Numbered from the stretch's first letter, positions 16,139 to 25,018 are shown. The stretch is DNA of 48,536 nt from an uncultured Prevotella sp. (GCA_900541575.1 UQKO01000013.1:1-48536), one strand, 5' to 3'. The notes: generated by a model from the letters alone, not told the origin. Numbers and translations: made by a program.

Positions 16139-16479
16139 GCTTCAGTGTCGAGATTGTCCTTGCTTTTCGCAGGATTACGGAAGTAAATATTGTGGTGCAG
16201 AAACTCGTCGGCAGCGATGAGCGTGGGTTTTGGGAGCTTTTCGTAGTAGCGTGAGATTTCAATCTGTTCGCGATTTTCGAAAGTCTCTTCCAAGTTGTCG
16301 TTGGTCGAAGCAAATTCTTTCAGTTTCTTTGAAAGGTCGTCTTTCATCTGTACGGCAATTTGGTTGGCACGCTTCGACATAATTACCACGCTTTCGTAGA
16401 TGTTATTGGTTCCTTCGCAGAAGTCCATCAAGTTGTGGGTAACTGTGTTGGTAGGTGCTTTGCTCTTCTTGTAATCCAT
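16135..16479 (-). CDS. rpoZ: RNA polymerase omega subunit, Bacteroidetes Rpb6-like type
   Basis: A 114-residue small RNA polymerase subunit. The N-terminal part DYKKSKAPTNTVTHNLMDF and the conserved GTNNIYESVVIMSKRANQIA helix (which in omega/Rpb6 latches the beta-prime subunit) are clear. The C-terminal part HNIYFRNP is typical of the Bacteroidetes version. It overlaps the next gene by 4 bases and follows bamD after about 50 bases. Confidence 0.87.
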   Translation of the reverse strand: MDYKKSKAPTNTVTHNLMDFCEGTNNIYESVVIMSKRANQIAVQMKDDLSKKLKEFASTNDNLEETFENREQIEISRYYEKLPKPTLIAADEFLHHNIYFRNPAKSKDNLDTEA

Positions 16480-16530
16480 TGTATGTAATGTTTGATTGTT
16501 TTAAAAATGAATGTCTTCGTTTGGAAAGGC

Positions 16531-17391
16531 TTATTTGCTTTCGCTTTCAGCGGGAAGTGTTGTGTCTCCATCTGTTGGAGTTACGTATTTTTGTGCTTTT
16601 GCGAATAGGCTCTTTGCTTCCTTCATATACTTTGATTCGGGATATTCCGTCACGAAACCATAATATTCATCGATAGCGTTGTGGAATCTTTCTTCCTTCT
16701 TGGATTCTACGCTGAATTGTGCTAATTGGAACTTAGCACGCAGAATCAAGATGGCAAAGTCTTCTCGTCTCGTGGTGTAGGGATAATCCTTAATGGCATT
16801 TTCGGCTGTTACGATGCAAGCACCGTAATTGCCATTGGTGCCATTGCCGATGTAAGTTCCTAAATTGTAGTAGAGCTTCGCTGAAAGATATTCCTTTTCA
16901 ACGAGTTTGTCCTGCAACTTGAATATCAATTCCTGTGCTCTCGGACGCAAACGACTGCTAGGGAAAGTCTCGATAAAGTTTTGAAATTCCGTTACAGCCT
17001 CGAAAGTGTCCGTTTGGTCAAGTTTGGGCTCGGGTGTGGTTTCATACAAGGATAATCCGCAGTTGAATCGGGCTTCCTCTACGTACTTGCCCCTTGGATA
17101 GGTTTGGTAGTATTTTTTGAAGATGGTAGAGGCGGCATTATAGGCATGAGCTTTCATGTTGCACATGCCCGAGAGATAGAGTGACTCTTCTCCCTGTTCT
17201 GTACCTTTAAGCACCGACAATACGTCTTGCAGTAATTGAGCAGCACGATTGTATTGTCCTTCTGCATAGTATTGTTTTGCGCATTCATATTTATATACAT
17301 AGTCTTGTGTCTTTACTACTCGGTTGTAGTCGGCACACGACGCGGAGAGCAATGCTATGCAGCAAAATAGGATGAGGTGTATCTTCTTCAT
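16531..17391 (-). CDS. bamD: Outer membrane assembly lipoprotein BamD
   Basis: A 286-residue lipoprotein of the BAM complex, which inserts beta-barrels into the outer membrane. The signal peptide ends in LLSASC, with the lipidated Cys at residue 19. TPR repeats follow (VYKYECAKQYYAEGQYNRAAQLL, YNAASTIFKKYYQTYPRGKYVEEARF, and later copies with YPxSxY). The length is normal. It heads the bamD-rpoZ-DUF4293 operon and has a promoter-like site upstream (17408-17440). Confidence 0.93.
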   Translation of the reverse strand: MKKIHLILFCCIALLSASCADYNRVVKTQDYVYKYECAKQYYAEGQYNRAAQLLQDVLSVLKGTEQGEESLYLSGMCNMKAHAYNAASTIFKKYYQTYPRGKYVEEARFNCGLSLYETTPEPKLDQTDTFEAVTEFQNFIETFPSSRLRPRAQELIFKLQDKLVEKEYLSAKLYYNLGTYIGNGTNGNYGACIVTAENAIKDYPYTTRREDFAILILRAKFQLAQFSVESKKEERFHNAIDEYYGFVTEYPESKYMKEAKSLFAKAQKYVTPTDGDTTLPAESESK

Positions 17392-17407
17392 AATCCAAAT
17401 TTGGATG

Positions 17408-17440
17408 CAAAGTTATAAAATAATCTCATGACTACCACAA
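17408..17440 (-). promoter_or_regulatory. Probable promoter of bamD-rpoZ-DUF4293
   Basis: On the minus strand, TTGTGG, about 19 bases, then TAACTTTG, the Bacteroidetes -7 pattern TAnnTTTG, ending 17 bases before the bamD ATG. The upstream element is only a partial match. Confidence 0.5.
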
Positions 17441-17496
17441 CGTTCCATCGGTTTTTATTGAAATTTACGCTAATTTATTCGGCGTATAGATCAAAA

Positions 17497-17540
17497 TATT
17501 CAACAAGGAATAAGCGTTAGCTTAGTCTCTTGTTGAATAT
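17497..17540 (-). terminator. Intrinsic terminator downstream of prfC
   Basis: Perfect 12-base inverted repeat ATATTCAACAAG / CTTGTTGAATAT with a nested AAGC/GCTT hairpin in the loop, followed on the minus strand by TTTTGATC. It lies 57 bases beyond the prfC stop. Confidence 0.7.
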
Positions 17541-17596
17541 TTAGGTTGGTCCGTTTGTATGAGATGGGGCATATTGATTTTCCCATCTTGAACATT

Positions 17597-19165
17597 TTAG
17601 AACTCGCTAGTGAAGTGGAACTTAATGTGCTCAAAGTCTTGCTGAGCCATTTGTAATACGTAGCCAGAGTCGGCGAGGAATACGTCGCGGCCGTCGCGGT
17701 CTTTAGCCATGTATTGATATTTACGTTTTTTGAAATTCTCGAGTTCTGCTTCATTGTCGCTCTCAATCCAGCAAGCTTTGTAGAGATGAATAGGCTCCCA
17801 ACGACATTTGGCATTGTATTCATTTTCAAGACGATACTGAATAACTTCAAACTGTAGTTGTCCTACGGTACCGATAATTTTTCGGCCGTTGAACTGGTTG
17901 ATAAAAAGCTGTGCCACGCCTTCGTCCATTAGTTGCTCAATGCCCTTGTTGAGTTGCTTTGTCTTCATGGGATCGGCATTTTCGATGTATTTAAACATCT
18001 CGGGTGAGAACGAGGGCAATCCGCGGAAGTGAAGTTGCTCTCCTTCCGTCAGCGTGTCGCCTATTTTGAAGATACCATTGTCCGGCAAACCCACAATGTC
18101 GCCTGCCCAAGCCTCGTCGATGGTACTCTTGCGTTGTGCCATAAATTGTGTGGGAGAGGAGAAACGAACTGTTTTACCATTGCGCACATGTAAGTAGGGC
18201 TTATTGCGCTCAAACTTGCCAGAGCATACTTTGCAGAAAGCAATGCACGAGCGGTGGTTGGGGTCAATGTTTGCTGTAATCTTGAAGATAAATCCTGTAA
18301 ACTTGGGCTCATCGGGATTTACCATACGTTCTTCAGCCATGGTGGGGCGAGGGTAAGGAGCAATCTTTACGAAGCAGTCAAGCAGTTCTTTTACACCGAA
18401 GTTGTTGAGTGCCGAACCGAAGAACACGGGGGCAACATCAGCATTCAAATAATCATCTTGATTGAATTCGGGATATACTCCATCTACAAGCTCCAAGTCT
18501 TCGCGTAGCTGAGCGGCATCACTGTCACCTACGTGACTTTCAAGTTCTTCGCTATTGATGTCTACAGCTACTTTTTCCGTTACCTTTTGCTTGTCAGCAG
18601 CAAAGAGGTTGAGTTGTTGCTCGTAAATATTATATACTCCCTTAAAACGTGAACCCTGGTTGATTGGCCAAGAAAGGGGGCGCACTTTTATCTGAAGCTC
18701 TTGCTCTAGCTCATCGAGAAGATCAAACGGATTCTTTCCCTCGCGATCCATCTTATTGATGAAAATGATCACAGGAGTCTTGCGCATACGGCATACTGTC
18801 ATCAACTTTCTTGTTTGCGCCTCTACACCTTTGGCACTATCCACTACGATGATGGCAGAATCTACGGCTGTCAGTGTGCGGAAAGTGTCTTCTGCAAAGT
18901 CTTGGTGGCCTGGTGTGTCGAGAATATTGACTTTGTAGCCTTCGTAGTCGAATTCCATCACAGAGGTAGTGACAGAGATACCACGTTGCTTCTCTATTTC
19001 CATCCAGTCGGATGTGGCTGTCTTTTTAATTTTATTGTTCTTGACAGCACCAGCTACTTGAATCTGTCCACCAAACAATAGGAGTTTTTCTGTCAGTGTA
19101 GTTTTACCAGCATCAGGGTGTGAGATAATGGCAAAGGTGCGTCTGCGTGCAATTTCTTGGTTCAT
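17597..19165 (-). CDS. prfC: Peptide chain release factor 3
   Basis: A 522-residue translational GTPase that recycles release factors RF1/RF2 from the ribosome. The G1 motif is SHPDAGKTTLTEKLLLFGG, G3 is DTPGHQDF, and G4 is NKMDREGKNP. The switch region contains RGISVTTSVMEF, which is the RF3 form and not the EF-G form. The length is normal. It is the last gene of the lysE-DUF4924-rfbD-prfC series on this strand and is followed by a terminator. Confidence 0.95.
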   Translation of the reverse strand: MNQEIARRRTFAIISHPDAGKTTLTEKLLLFGGQIQVAGAVKNNKIKKTATSDWMEIEKQRGISVTTSVMEFDYEGYKVNILDTPGHQDFAEDTFRTLTAVDSAIIVVDSAKGVEAQTRKLMTVCRMRKTPVIIFINKMDREGKNPFDLLDELEQELQIKVRPLSWPINQGSRFKGVYNIYEQQLNLFAADKQKVTEKVAVDINSEELESHVGDSDAAQLREDLELVDGVYPEFNQDDYLNADVAPVFFGSALNNFGVKELLDCFVKIAPYPRPTMAEERMVNPDEPKFTGFIFKITANIDPNHRSCIAFCKVCSGKFERNKPYLHVRNGKTVRFSSPTQFMAQRKSTIDEAWAGDIVGLPDNGIFKIGDTLTEGEQLHFRGLPSFSPEMFKYIENADPMKTKQLNKGIEQLMDEGVAQLFINQFNGRKIIGTVGQLQFEVIQYRLENEYNAKCRWEPIHLYKACWIESDNEAELENFKKRKYQYMAKDRDGRDVFLADSGYVLQMAQQDFEHIKFHFTSEF

Positions 19166-19316
19166 ATAATTGAGTGTGTTGGGAAGCTGACGGGAAATGG
19201 GTAGGTCTGCTTAGTTCGAATTAGTCACTTTCAAAATATCCTATGACGGACAGCGAGAATATGCTTGCTCGTTGGTTCGTTTTTTCACTAACCGCCAGTT
19301 ATGTCAAAGGGAGAAG

Positions 19317-20171
19317 TTACAATTCTTTGATACATTCCTTGAGTGCATCCTCCCACCATCGAATGTCTATGCCGAAAGTCTTCTTTATCTTTGATTTATC
19401 AAGTACGGAAAAATGGGGTCGCTTAGCTGGAACAGGGTATTCTTCTGTATGGATGGGCTGAACATTGCAATGGTCGATGCCTTCAATCTTGTGGATGGCC
19501 TTGGTGAAGTCGTACCAAGAACAAACGCCTTCGTTGGTGAAGTGGTATACGCCTGGTACAATGCCTTGTTCTACAATCTGCATAATGACACGGGCTAAGT
19601 CGCGGGCGTATGTTGGCGAACCTATTTGGTCGAACACCACACCAAGTTGGTCGCGCTCTTTGCCCAGTCGAATCATCGTCTTTACAAAGTTGTTGCCAAA
19701 GGTAGAATAAAGCCAAGCAGTACGGATTACCATCGAACCTGCGCACGAACGAATCACGCTTTCTTCGCCTGCCAACTTGGTTCGGCCATATACAGTTTGC
19801 GGATGGGTGGTATCCTCTTCTTTGTAGGGAATGCAAGCACTACCATCAAACACGTAGTCGGTTGACACTTGAATCATGGAACCTCCTACCGATGCTACGG
19901 CTTCAGCTAGATAGCCTGGGGCTTTGTTGTTGAGCAAATCACAGAGTTCCTCATTCTCTTCGGCCTTGTCTACGGCGGTGAATGCGGCACAATTAATCAC
20001 TACGCTGATGTGGTGCTGTTCTATAAAATTGTACACGGCCTTGCGGTCGGTAATGTCGAGTTCTTCTTTGTCGGTGAAATGAAACTCGCAGTCATCTTCA
20101 TATTTAGACGCTAAGAGTTGAATTTCGTTACCGAGTTGACCATTACATCCGGTCACGAGTATTTGTTTCAT
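19317..20171 (-). CDS. rfbD: dTDP-4-dehydrorhamnose reductase
   Basis: A 284-residue short-chain dehydrogenase of the RmlD type, making dTDP-L-rhamnose for cell-surface polysaccharide. The Rossmann motif is VTGCNGQLGNE; the sugar-binding STDYVFDGS and the catalytic YGRTKLAGEE (Tyr and Lys) are present. The other rml genes are not in the window. It lies between DUF4924 and prfC on the same strand. Confidence 0.92.
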   Translation of the reverse strand: MKQILVTGCNGQLGNEIQLLASKYEDDCEFHFTDKEELDITDRKAVYNFIEQHHISVVINCAAFTAVDKAEENEELCDLLNNKAPGYLAEAVASVGGSMIQVSTDYVFDGSACIPYKEEDTTHPQTVYGRTKLAGEESVIRSCAGSMVIRTAWLYSTFGNNFVKTMIRLGKERDQLGVVFDQIGSPTYARDLARVIMQIVEQGIVPGVYHFTNEGVCSWYDFTKAIHKIEGIDHCNVQPIHTEEYPVPAKRPHFSVLDKSKIKKTFGIDIRWWEDALKECIKEL

Positions 20172-20270
20172 TCTTATATATATAATAAGGTATATGCTGT
20201 AAAGGAAGTGAAGCTTCAGGCAGTCAGCATGATGCCTGTTATTTCTAGTTTGCTGCTTTTTATTGTGTCG

Positions 20271-20837
20271 CTAGTCAAAGTCTATGGGTTCCTTCTTGTC
20301 TTTGAGATAGTAGTCTGAAAGCTGACCGAGCAGGGTGGAGATATCTTTGACAGCCTTTTCTGTGCCTTCTGATACTGTCTTCTTCTGTAGGCGAAGTATC
20401 ATGACGCCGTAGAGAATATCAAAGCATGTTTCTAATTCTGGTTCTTCTGCCTCTTCATTCGAGGCTTGAACTTGCTTGTTCTTGCTTCGAAGTTCTACAA
20501 TGTAGGGCAACACCTTATAGTACATTTCTCTGTAATAGGGAAATTTCGGTGAATGAAGCAACTTCTCGTTGAGTTCAGTCAGTTCTGCTAAGATGTTTTT
20601 GCAAATTTGTAAGTGTCCTTGTGCAACTTTACCCTCGCTACGCATCATCTCGCATAGATTTGCATACCATTGCTCCGTTTCTTTTCGCTTTTCCTCGGGA
20701 AGGTTGAAGCGCGCCACATATTCTTTGCCAATTCTTTCGGCATCGCAATTATAAGCACGGATGAGATCCTCCACCTGCCACATGTAAAGCAGGTATTCAG
20801 CGCGATTAGTTTGCTTTAGCTTGTCTGCAATAATCAT
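20271..20837 (-). CDS. DUF4924 family protein
   Basis: A 188-residue, mostly helical cytoplasmic protein without signal peptide or membrane segment, starting MIIADKLKQTNRAEYLLYMWQ. It matches a Bacteroidetes family of unknown function, DUF4924. It lies upstream of rfbD in the same direction, a neighbourhood I associate with Bacteroidales genomes. No catalytic motif is visible. Confidence 0.75.
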   Translation of the reverse strand: MIIADKLKQTNRAEYLLYMWQVEDLIRAYNCDAERIGKEYVARFNLPEEKRKETEQWYANLCEMMRSEGKVAQGHLQICKNILAELTELNEKLLHSPKFPYYREMYYKVLPYIVELRSKNKQVQASNEEAEEPELETCFDILYGVMILRLQKKTVSEGTEKAVKDISTLLGQLSDYYLKDKKEPIDFD

Positions 20838-20855
20838 GTTGTCGTATATATATGT

Positions 20856-20969
20856 AAGTTGAAGAGTTTTGAGTTTAAAAGTTTATGAGGTTGCCTAAGC
20901 TTTGTCGTTTGTATACACACGCTCTCTTTAGAGAAACGCTATAGTCTTAACTTTCCAACTCTTCAACTT
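20856..20969. repeat. Imperfect inverted repeat between lysE and the DUF4924 gene
   Basis: Left arm 20856-20883 begins AAGTTGAAGAGTT; the right arm 20946-20969 is its inverted copy, with AAAGTTAAG beyond. The arms flank about 60 bases that include a small TCTC-TTTA-GAGA hairpin. The left arm also contains GTTTATGAGGTT, similar to the repeat at the right end of the window. It looks like a non-coding intergenic repeat. Confidence 0.6.
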
Positions 20970-20982
20970 CTCAACTCCTTTT

Positions 20983-21657
20983 TTAATATAGTGAAAGGTT
21001 GAATAGCGTCATGCCTGCATAGATAATAGAGGCTGTGAGCACTATCGTTCCGATTGTACGGTTTAGTCTTTTGATACCTTTCGGACCGAAGTTGTTGCGC
21101 ATTTTGTTAATCACATAGGTTAATCCTAGCCACCAAAGCATGGCTCCAGCTACGATAGATAGGTAGCCAATGCATTGTCCGTACCAATTGCCAGGGATGA
21201 CAAAGGTTAGCATGTTGAAAAGGGCTATAAATAGGAAGATGATTAACGGATTGGATAGGGTTACTAAAAAAGCAGTTGTGAAGTTGTGAATCAGCGTGCC
21301 TTTTTTGCCCGAAGAGGGATGAACATTCTTTACGTCATTGGATTCAGTGCGAAACATGTACAAGCCAAAGATAAAAAGCATAACACTACCCGCTAGCTTC
21401 AGCCAAAAGATGTTTTGCTTTTCGCCGATAAAATCCATTACAAATGACATGCCTAGACCTGTGATGAGCGCGTAGAAAATATCGCTCAGCGCGGCGCCAG
21501 CTCCAGTTACAATGCCATAAGGGCGTCCTTTCTGAATTGTCCTTTGAATGCATAATATTCCTACAGGCCCCATAGGTGCGGAAGCGATAATGCCAACAAG
21601 AAGCCCTTTGAGGATGAGAAGAGGAAGACTGGCAAATTCGGCAAATATATGGTTCAT
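20983..21657 (-). CDS. LysE family amino-acid exporter
   Basis: A 224-residue inner-membrane protein with about six helices and the LysE/RhtB N-terminal pattern: GLLVGIIASAPMGPVGILCIQRTIQKGRPYGIVTGAGAALSDIFYA. Members export basic or hydrophobic amino acids; the substrate cannot be read here. It has its own promoter region, divergent from the ROK kinase gene, and may be co-transcribed with DUF4924 through an intergenic repeat. Confidence 0.85.
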   Translation of the reverse strand: MNHIFAEFASLPLLILKGLLVGIIASAPMGPVGILCIQRTIQKGRPYGIVTGAGAALSDIFYALITGLGMSFVMDFIGEKQNIFWLKLAGSVMLFIFGLYMFRTESNDVKNVHPSSGKKGTLIHNFTTAFLVTLSNPLIIFLFIALFNMLTFVIPGNWYGQCIGYLSIVAGAMLWWLGLTYVINKMRNNFGPKGIKRLNRTIGTIVLTASIIYAGMTLFNLSLY

Positions 21658-21862
21658 TTCTTAAAAACTATGCTTATGCAGTGGCGGATAAGTGAAGTGA
21701 TAGATTGACTGCTCGCTGATAGGAGAGAGAGGCTTGCTTATCGTCATTTCTTACATGCTTTAAAATCTAGCATATAGAATAGTTCCTGCCGCCACCTCTG
21801 TTTGTCAGCTTTCTGTTTCGTTGAACTTTAAATCCGACAACGGGTGATAATTATAAGTTGTG

Positions 21863-21892
21863 CAAAGTTACGAACTTTTGTCAAACTTACCA
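21863..21892 (-). promoter_or_regulatory. Probable lysE promoter
   Basis: On the minus strand, CTTGG, about 19 bases, then TAACTTTG (plus-strand CAAAGTTA at 21863-21870). This gives a leader of about 200 bases before the lysE ATG. Confidence 0.45.
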
Positions 21893-21912
21893 AGTTTGCG
21901 CATCGAATGATG

Positions 21913-21994
21913 TATTTTTGCGAAATCTATGGGGCAAAATAGGCTTTTTGTGGCATAGAGAATGGGTGTATATCAGAAGTATTATTTATATTTG
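21913..21994 (+). promoter_or_regulatory. Candidate promoter region of the ROK kinase gene
   Basis: Two -7-like sites on the plus strand, TATTTTTG (21913-21920) and TATATTTG (21987-21994), lie 114 to 195 bases before the kinase ATG. Neither has a convincing upstream TTTGC at the right distance. The rest of the 450-base divergent region shows no gene. Confidence 0.3.
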
Positions 21995-22107
21995 CGCTCG
22001 GAAATAATATTAACAATCAATCAACGTAGAACACTCTTAGCTTTCTCTGTGAAGCCCATTCTTGGTCGCGAAAAAGCTAAACGCGTTCTGATATAAAATC
22101 TTTGGCC

Positions 22108-23076
22108 ATGGAAATGGATATTGAAAAGCCTTATGTAATCGGCCTTGATATGGGCGGAACAAACTCAGTGTTTGGTATTGTAGATCAACGCGGTAATATC
22201 AAGTCTCAGACAGTTATATCAACCAAAGCTTACCCAGACTTTCGCGATTATGTGAAGGCTTCGTTTGAAGCTCTTCAGCCAGCTCTCGATCAAGTGGGCG
22301 GCATTCAAAACATTCGCGCCATGGGTGTGGGTGCTCCTGATGCCAATTATTATACGGGAAACATTGAAAACCCTGCGAATTTAGCATGGAAGGGCGTGAT
22401 TCCTTGTGCACAGATTTTTGAAGAAGTCTTTGGTATTCCTGTGCGTGTGACCAATGATGCCAATGCTGCTGCTGTGGGTGAAATGACTTATGGCGTGGCT
22501 CGCGGAATGAAAAACTTTATCATGATTACGCTCGGTACGGGTGTAGGTTCGGGTATCGTTATCGATGGTCGTGTAGTCTATGGAAGTGATGGCTTTGCAG
22601 GAGAGCTAGGCCACTTTGTAATAGATCATTCAGAGAATGGTCGTCCTTGTGGTTGCGGTCGTAAGGGCTGCTTGGAGGCGTATACTTCGGCTACGGGTGT
22701 GGCTCGTACGGCTCGTGAGTTCTTAGAAAAGAACACGGAGTCAAGTATCCTTCGTGAACTTGATCCCGAGAGTATTACATCTTATGATGTGTTCAAAGCT
22801 GCAGAGAAGGGCGATCAAATAGCTCTTGACATTTTTAACTATACGGGACATATCCTCGGAACTGCTTGTGCCGATTTTGCTACGATCTGTTCGCCCGAAG
22901 CTTTCGTGTTCTTCGGTGGCTTGACTAAGGCAGGCGACTATCTGATGAAGCCTCTTCGTGAAGCTTACGATGAGAATGTACTCCATCTCTACAAGGGAGA
23001 AGCGAAACTCCTCGTTTCGGCCCTCAATGGTAGCGAAGCTGCCGTACTCGGTGCTAGTGCACTGGGCTGGGAGTAA
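22108..23076 (+). CDS. ROK family sugar kinase (glucokinase-like)
   Basis: A 322-residue ROK kinase that would phosphorylate glucose or a related sugar. The ATP-binding motif GLDMGGTNSVFGIVD is at the N-terminus, the catalytic Asp lies in TNDANAAAVGE, and the zinc-binding ROK signature CGCGRKGCLEAY is complete. The ATG at 22108 is preferred over a TTG two codons upstream. There is no helix-turn-helix domain, so this is a kinase and not a ROK repressor. It stands alone in a large intergenic setting. Confidence 0.9.
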   Translation: MEMDIEKPYVIGLDMGGTNSVFGIVDQRGNIKSQTVISTKAYPDFRDYVKASFEALQPALDQVGGIQNIRAMGVGAPDANYYTGNIENPANLAWKGVIPCAQIFEEVFGIPVRVTNDANAAAVGEMTYGVARGMKNFIMITLGTGVGSGIVIDGRVVYGSDGFAGELGHFVIDHSENGRPCGCGRKGCLEAYTSATGVARTAREFLEKNTESSILRELDPESITSYDVFKAAEKGDQIALDIFNYTGHILGTACADFATICSPEAFVFFGGLTKAGDYLMKPLREAYDENVLHLYKGEAKLLVSALNGSEAAVLGASALGWE

Positions 23077-23162
23077 TAAAATTACTTGACTTTTGGCTCG
23101 CTTTTCCAAAAACCGAGACTTTGGTCTCTGAGATTGTTTTTCTCGGAAGCATCGTATATCGC

Positions 23163-23219
23163 GCAGTCCATGCAGTCTCCCTATCATAAAAAATATTATG
23201 GGAGTTTGCATGGACTGCA
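23163..23219. repeat. Strong inverted repeat downstream of the ROK kinase
   Basis: Perfect 12-base arms GCAGTCCATGCA / TGCATGGACTGC, with further pairing inside (CTCCC...GGGAG region) and an A-rich loop. It could be a terminator for the kinase gene, although there is no long T-run, or the remains of a small mobile or repeat element. Confidence 0.6.
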
Positions 23220-23474
23220 TTATGCGTTGTAGACGCTCTTATGAGTTTTGTGAGTTCCTTTTATAAAAATGCTGTCTGCTAAACTTAAAATAGAATAGTA
23301 TCTCCCCATCCGCAAGGCTCATAAAGAAACATTACGGTGACTTCTTGAATCTATCAAAAAGGATTCTCTATTGGTAAGAAATATTGACAAATACAACTAC
23401 TCATTCTAGATTGAAATAGTATGCTTTCCTTTGTGCATTAGGGTTCTCTAAGTCTATAAAAGAACGTTTATACA

Positions 23475-23573
23475 GGCTATGGATGAAGACTAATAGCGCT
23501 ACAAATCTTCATCTATACCCTCAAAGGATCTTCATCTATAGCGTCTTAAAGTCTTTATCCATAGCACTTTAAG
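23475..23573. repeat. Degenerate 23-base tandem repeats with an inverted copy
   Basis: Three head-to-tail copies start at 23505, 23528 and 23551, exactly 23 bases apart. They share a core like ATCTTCATCTATAGC. An inverted copy (GGCTATGGATGAAGAC) lies at about 23475-23490 and an inverted partial core (AAGATGAAG) follows at about 23571. Confidence 0.6.
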
Positions 23574-23822
23574 ATGAAGTTTTGCGTATCATAAAGATGT
23601 ACTTTCCTCGGAAAGAATAATATAACATGTTGATAATCAAGAATATACGTATTCCGCTGCGTGAATGGCGTATTTTTAATGGATTCTTTTCTGATTATAT
23701 TCACGCGAATGGTGAGCGCTGAGATAAGTAAAAAAACAGTAGATAGATTCTAAATGGTAGAAGTCGAGAAAGTTGGAAAAACCGAAAATACTTAGACTGC
23801 TAAGTAAAAAAACGCAGAAAGA

Positions 23823-23854
23823 CTTGTCTGTTCCAATAAGAATGTGTACTTTTG
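23823..23854 (+). promoter_or_regulatory. Promoter of the rpsF-rpsR-rplI operon
   Basis: CTTGT, 19 bases, then TACTTTTG (23847-23854), fitting the Bacteroidetes promoter pattern, about 45 bases before the rpsF ATG. Confidence 0.65.
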
Positions 23855-23899
23855 CACCCGCAATTTTGCATTAACAATCCCTATTAATTCATTACAATT

Positions 23900-24244
23900 A
23901 TGATGAATCAGTACGAGACCGTTTTCATTATGACTCCCGTTTTGTCTGACCAACAGATGAAGGAAACGGTCGCTAAGTTCAAAGGTATTCTCACCGACGC
24001 TGGCGCTGAGATTATCAATGAAGAAGAGTGGGGCCTCAAGACAATGGCTTATCCCATTCAGAAAAAGTCCACTGGCTTCTATGAGCTCATCGAGTTCAAG
24101 GCTGAGCCTTCAGTAATCGCTAAGCTCGAAGTTGCTTTCCGTCGTGACGAGCGCGTAATCCGCTACATTACTGTAAAGAACGAAAAGTACGCTGCAGAGT
24201 ATGCAGAAAAGCGTCGTAACAAGTTTAATAAGAAGGAGGACTAA
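23900..24244 (+). CDS. rpsF: 30S ribosomal protein S6
   Basis: A 114-residue S6 with the family N-terminus NQYETVFIMTPVLSDQQ, the central GLKTMAYPIQKKSTGFYELIEF strands and the VAFRRDERVIRYITVK helix and strand. The tail is Lys-rich. The start is either of two adjacent ATGs (23900 or 23903). It heads the S6-S18-L9 operon and its 3' end carries AAGGAGG, the ribosome binding site for rpsR. Confidence 0.96.
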   Translation: MMNQYETVFIMTPVLSDQQMKETVAKFKGILTDAGAEIINEEEWGLKTMAYPIQKKSTGFYELIEFKAEPSVIAKLEVAFRRDERVIRYITVKNEKYAAEYAEKRRNKFNKKED

Positions 24245-24247
24245 ACA

Positions 24248-24517
24248 ATGGCACAAGCACAATCAGAAATTCGTTATTTGACTCCCCCCACAGTGGACGT
24301 CAAGAAGAAAAAGTATTGCCGTTTCAAGAAGAGCGGTATCAAGTACATCGACTACAAGGATCCTGAATTCTTGAAGAAGTTCTTGAACGAGCAGGGTAAG
24401 ATCCTTCCCCGTCGCATCACAGGTACTTCTTTGAAGTATCAGCGTCGTGTGGCACAGGCTGTAAAGCGTGCTCGCCACTTGGCTCTCCTTCCCTTCGTAA
24501 CCGATTTGATGAAATAA
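24248..24517 (+). CDS. rpsR: 30S ribosomal protein S18
   Basis: An 89-residue S18, partner of S6 on the small-subunit platform. It has the family motifs KKKYCRFKKSGIKYIDYKD, EQGKILPRRITGTSLKYQR and VAQAVKRARHLALLPF. It begins 3 bases after the rpsF stop and is translated from a strong AAGGAGG site. Confidence 0.97.
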   Translation: MAQAQSEIRYLTPPTVDVKKKKYCRFKKSGIKYIDYKDPEFLKKFLNEQGKILPRRITGTSLKYQRRVAQAVKRARHLALLPFVTDLMK

Positions 24518-24538
24518 TAACAGAGGAGGTAATAAGAT

Positions 24539-24988
24539 ATGGAAATCATTTTGAAAGAAAACGTTATTGGTCTGGGTTATAAAGACGATATCGTAACTGT
24601 AAAGGACGGCTATGGCCGCAACTACCTTATTCCTACTGGTAAGGCTATTATTGCATCTGAATCTGCAAAGAAAGTTTTGGCTGAAAACTTGAAGCAGCGC
24701 GCTCATAAGCTCGCTCAAATCAAGGCTGATGCTGAAGCTCTTGGTCAGAAGCTCGCTGCCATTGAACCTCTGAAGATTGCTACCAAGGTTAGCGCTACTG
24801 GTGCTATCTATGGTTCGGTTAACGCTCTTCACATTGCTGAAGCACTTCAGAAACTCGGCTTTGACATCGATCGTAAGATTATCACTCTGAAGGAAGTGAA
24901 AGAAGTTGGTTCTTTCCACGCTACTGTACACCTCCACAAGGAAGTGAACGTAGAGATTCCTTTCGAGGTAGTAGCTGAAGAAGCTTAA
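24539..24988 (+). CDS. rplI: 50S ribosomal protein L9
   Basis: A 149-residue L9: the N-terminal domain MEIILKENVIGLGYKDDIVTVKDGYGRNYLIP binds 23S rRNA, followed by the long connecting helix and the C-terminal domain (GAIYGSVNALHIAEALQ). A strong AGGAGG precedes the start. It is the last gene of the operon and has a terminator. Confidence 0.97.
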   Translation: MEIILKENVIGLGYKDDIVTVKDGYGRNYLIPTGKAIIASESAKKVLAENLKQRAHKLAQIKADAEALGQKLAAIEPLKIATKVSATGAIYGSVNALHIAEALQKLGFDIDRKIITLKEVKEVGSFHATVHLHKEVNVEIPFEVVAEEA

Positions 24989-25018
24989 TCCTTACGAGGA
25001 AACATAAGGCTAATTCAT

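Larger units (their letters stand above)
23077..23846. other. Long gene-free region before the ribosomal protein operon
   Basis: About 770 bases with no credible coding sequence. It contains a strong inverted repeat (23163-23219), a cluster of 23-base degenerate repeats (23475-23573) and an 8-base inverted pair GCGTGAAT/ATTCACGC (23659-23666, 23699-23706). The rpsF promoter is at its right end. Confidence 0.6.

Noticed and set aside
23475..23573. CRISPR array
   Set aside because: The repeats are short, degenerate, and contiguous without spacers, and no cas gene is present.
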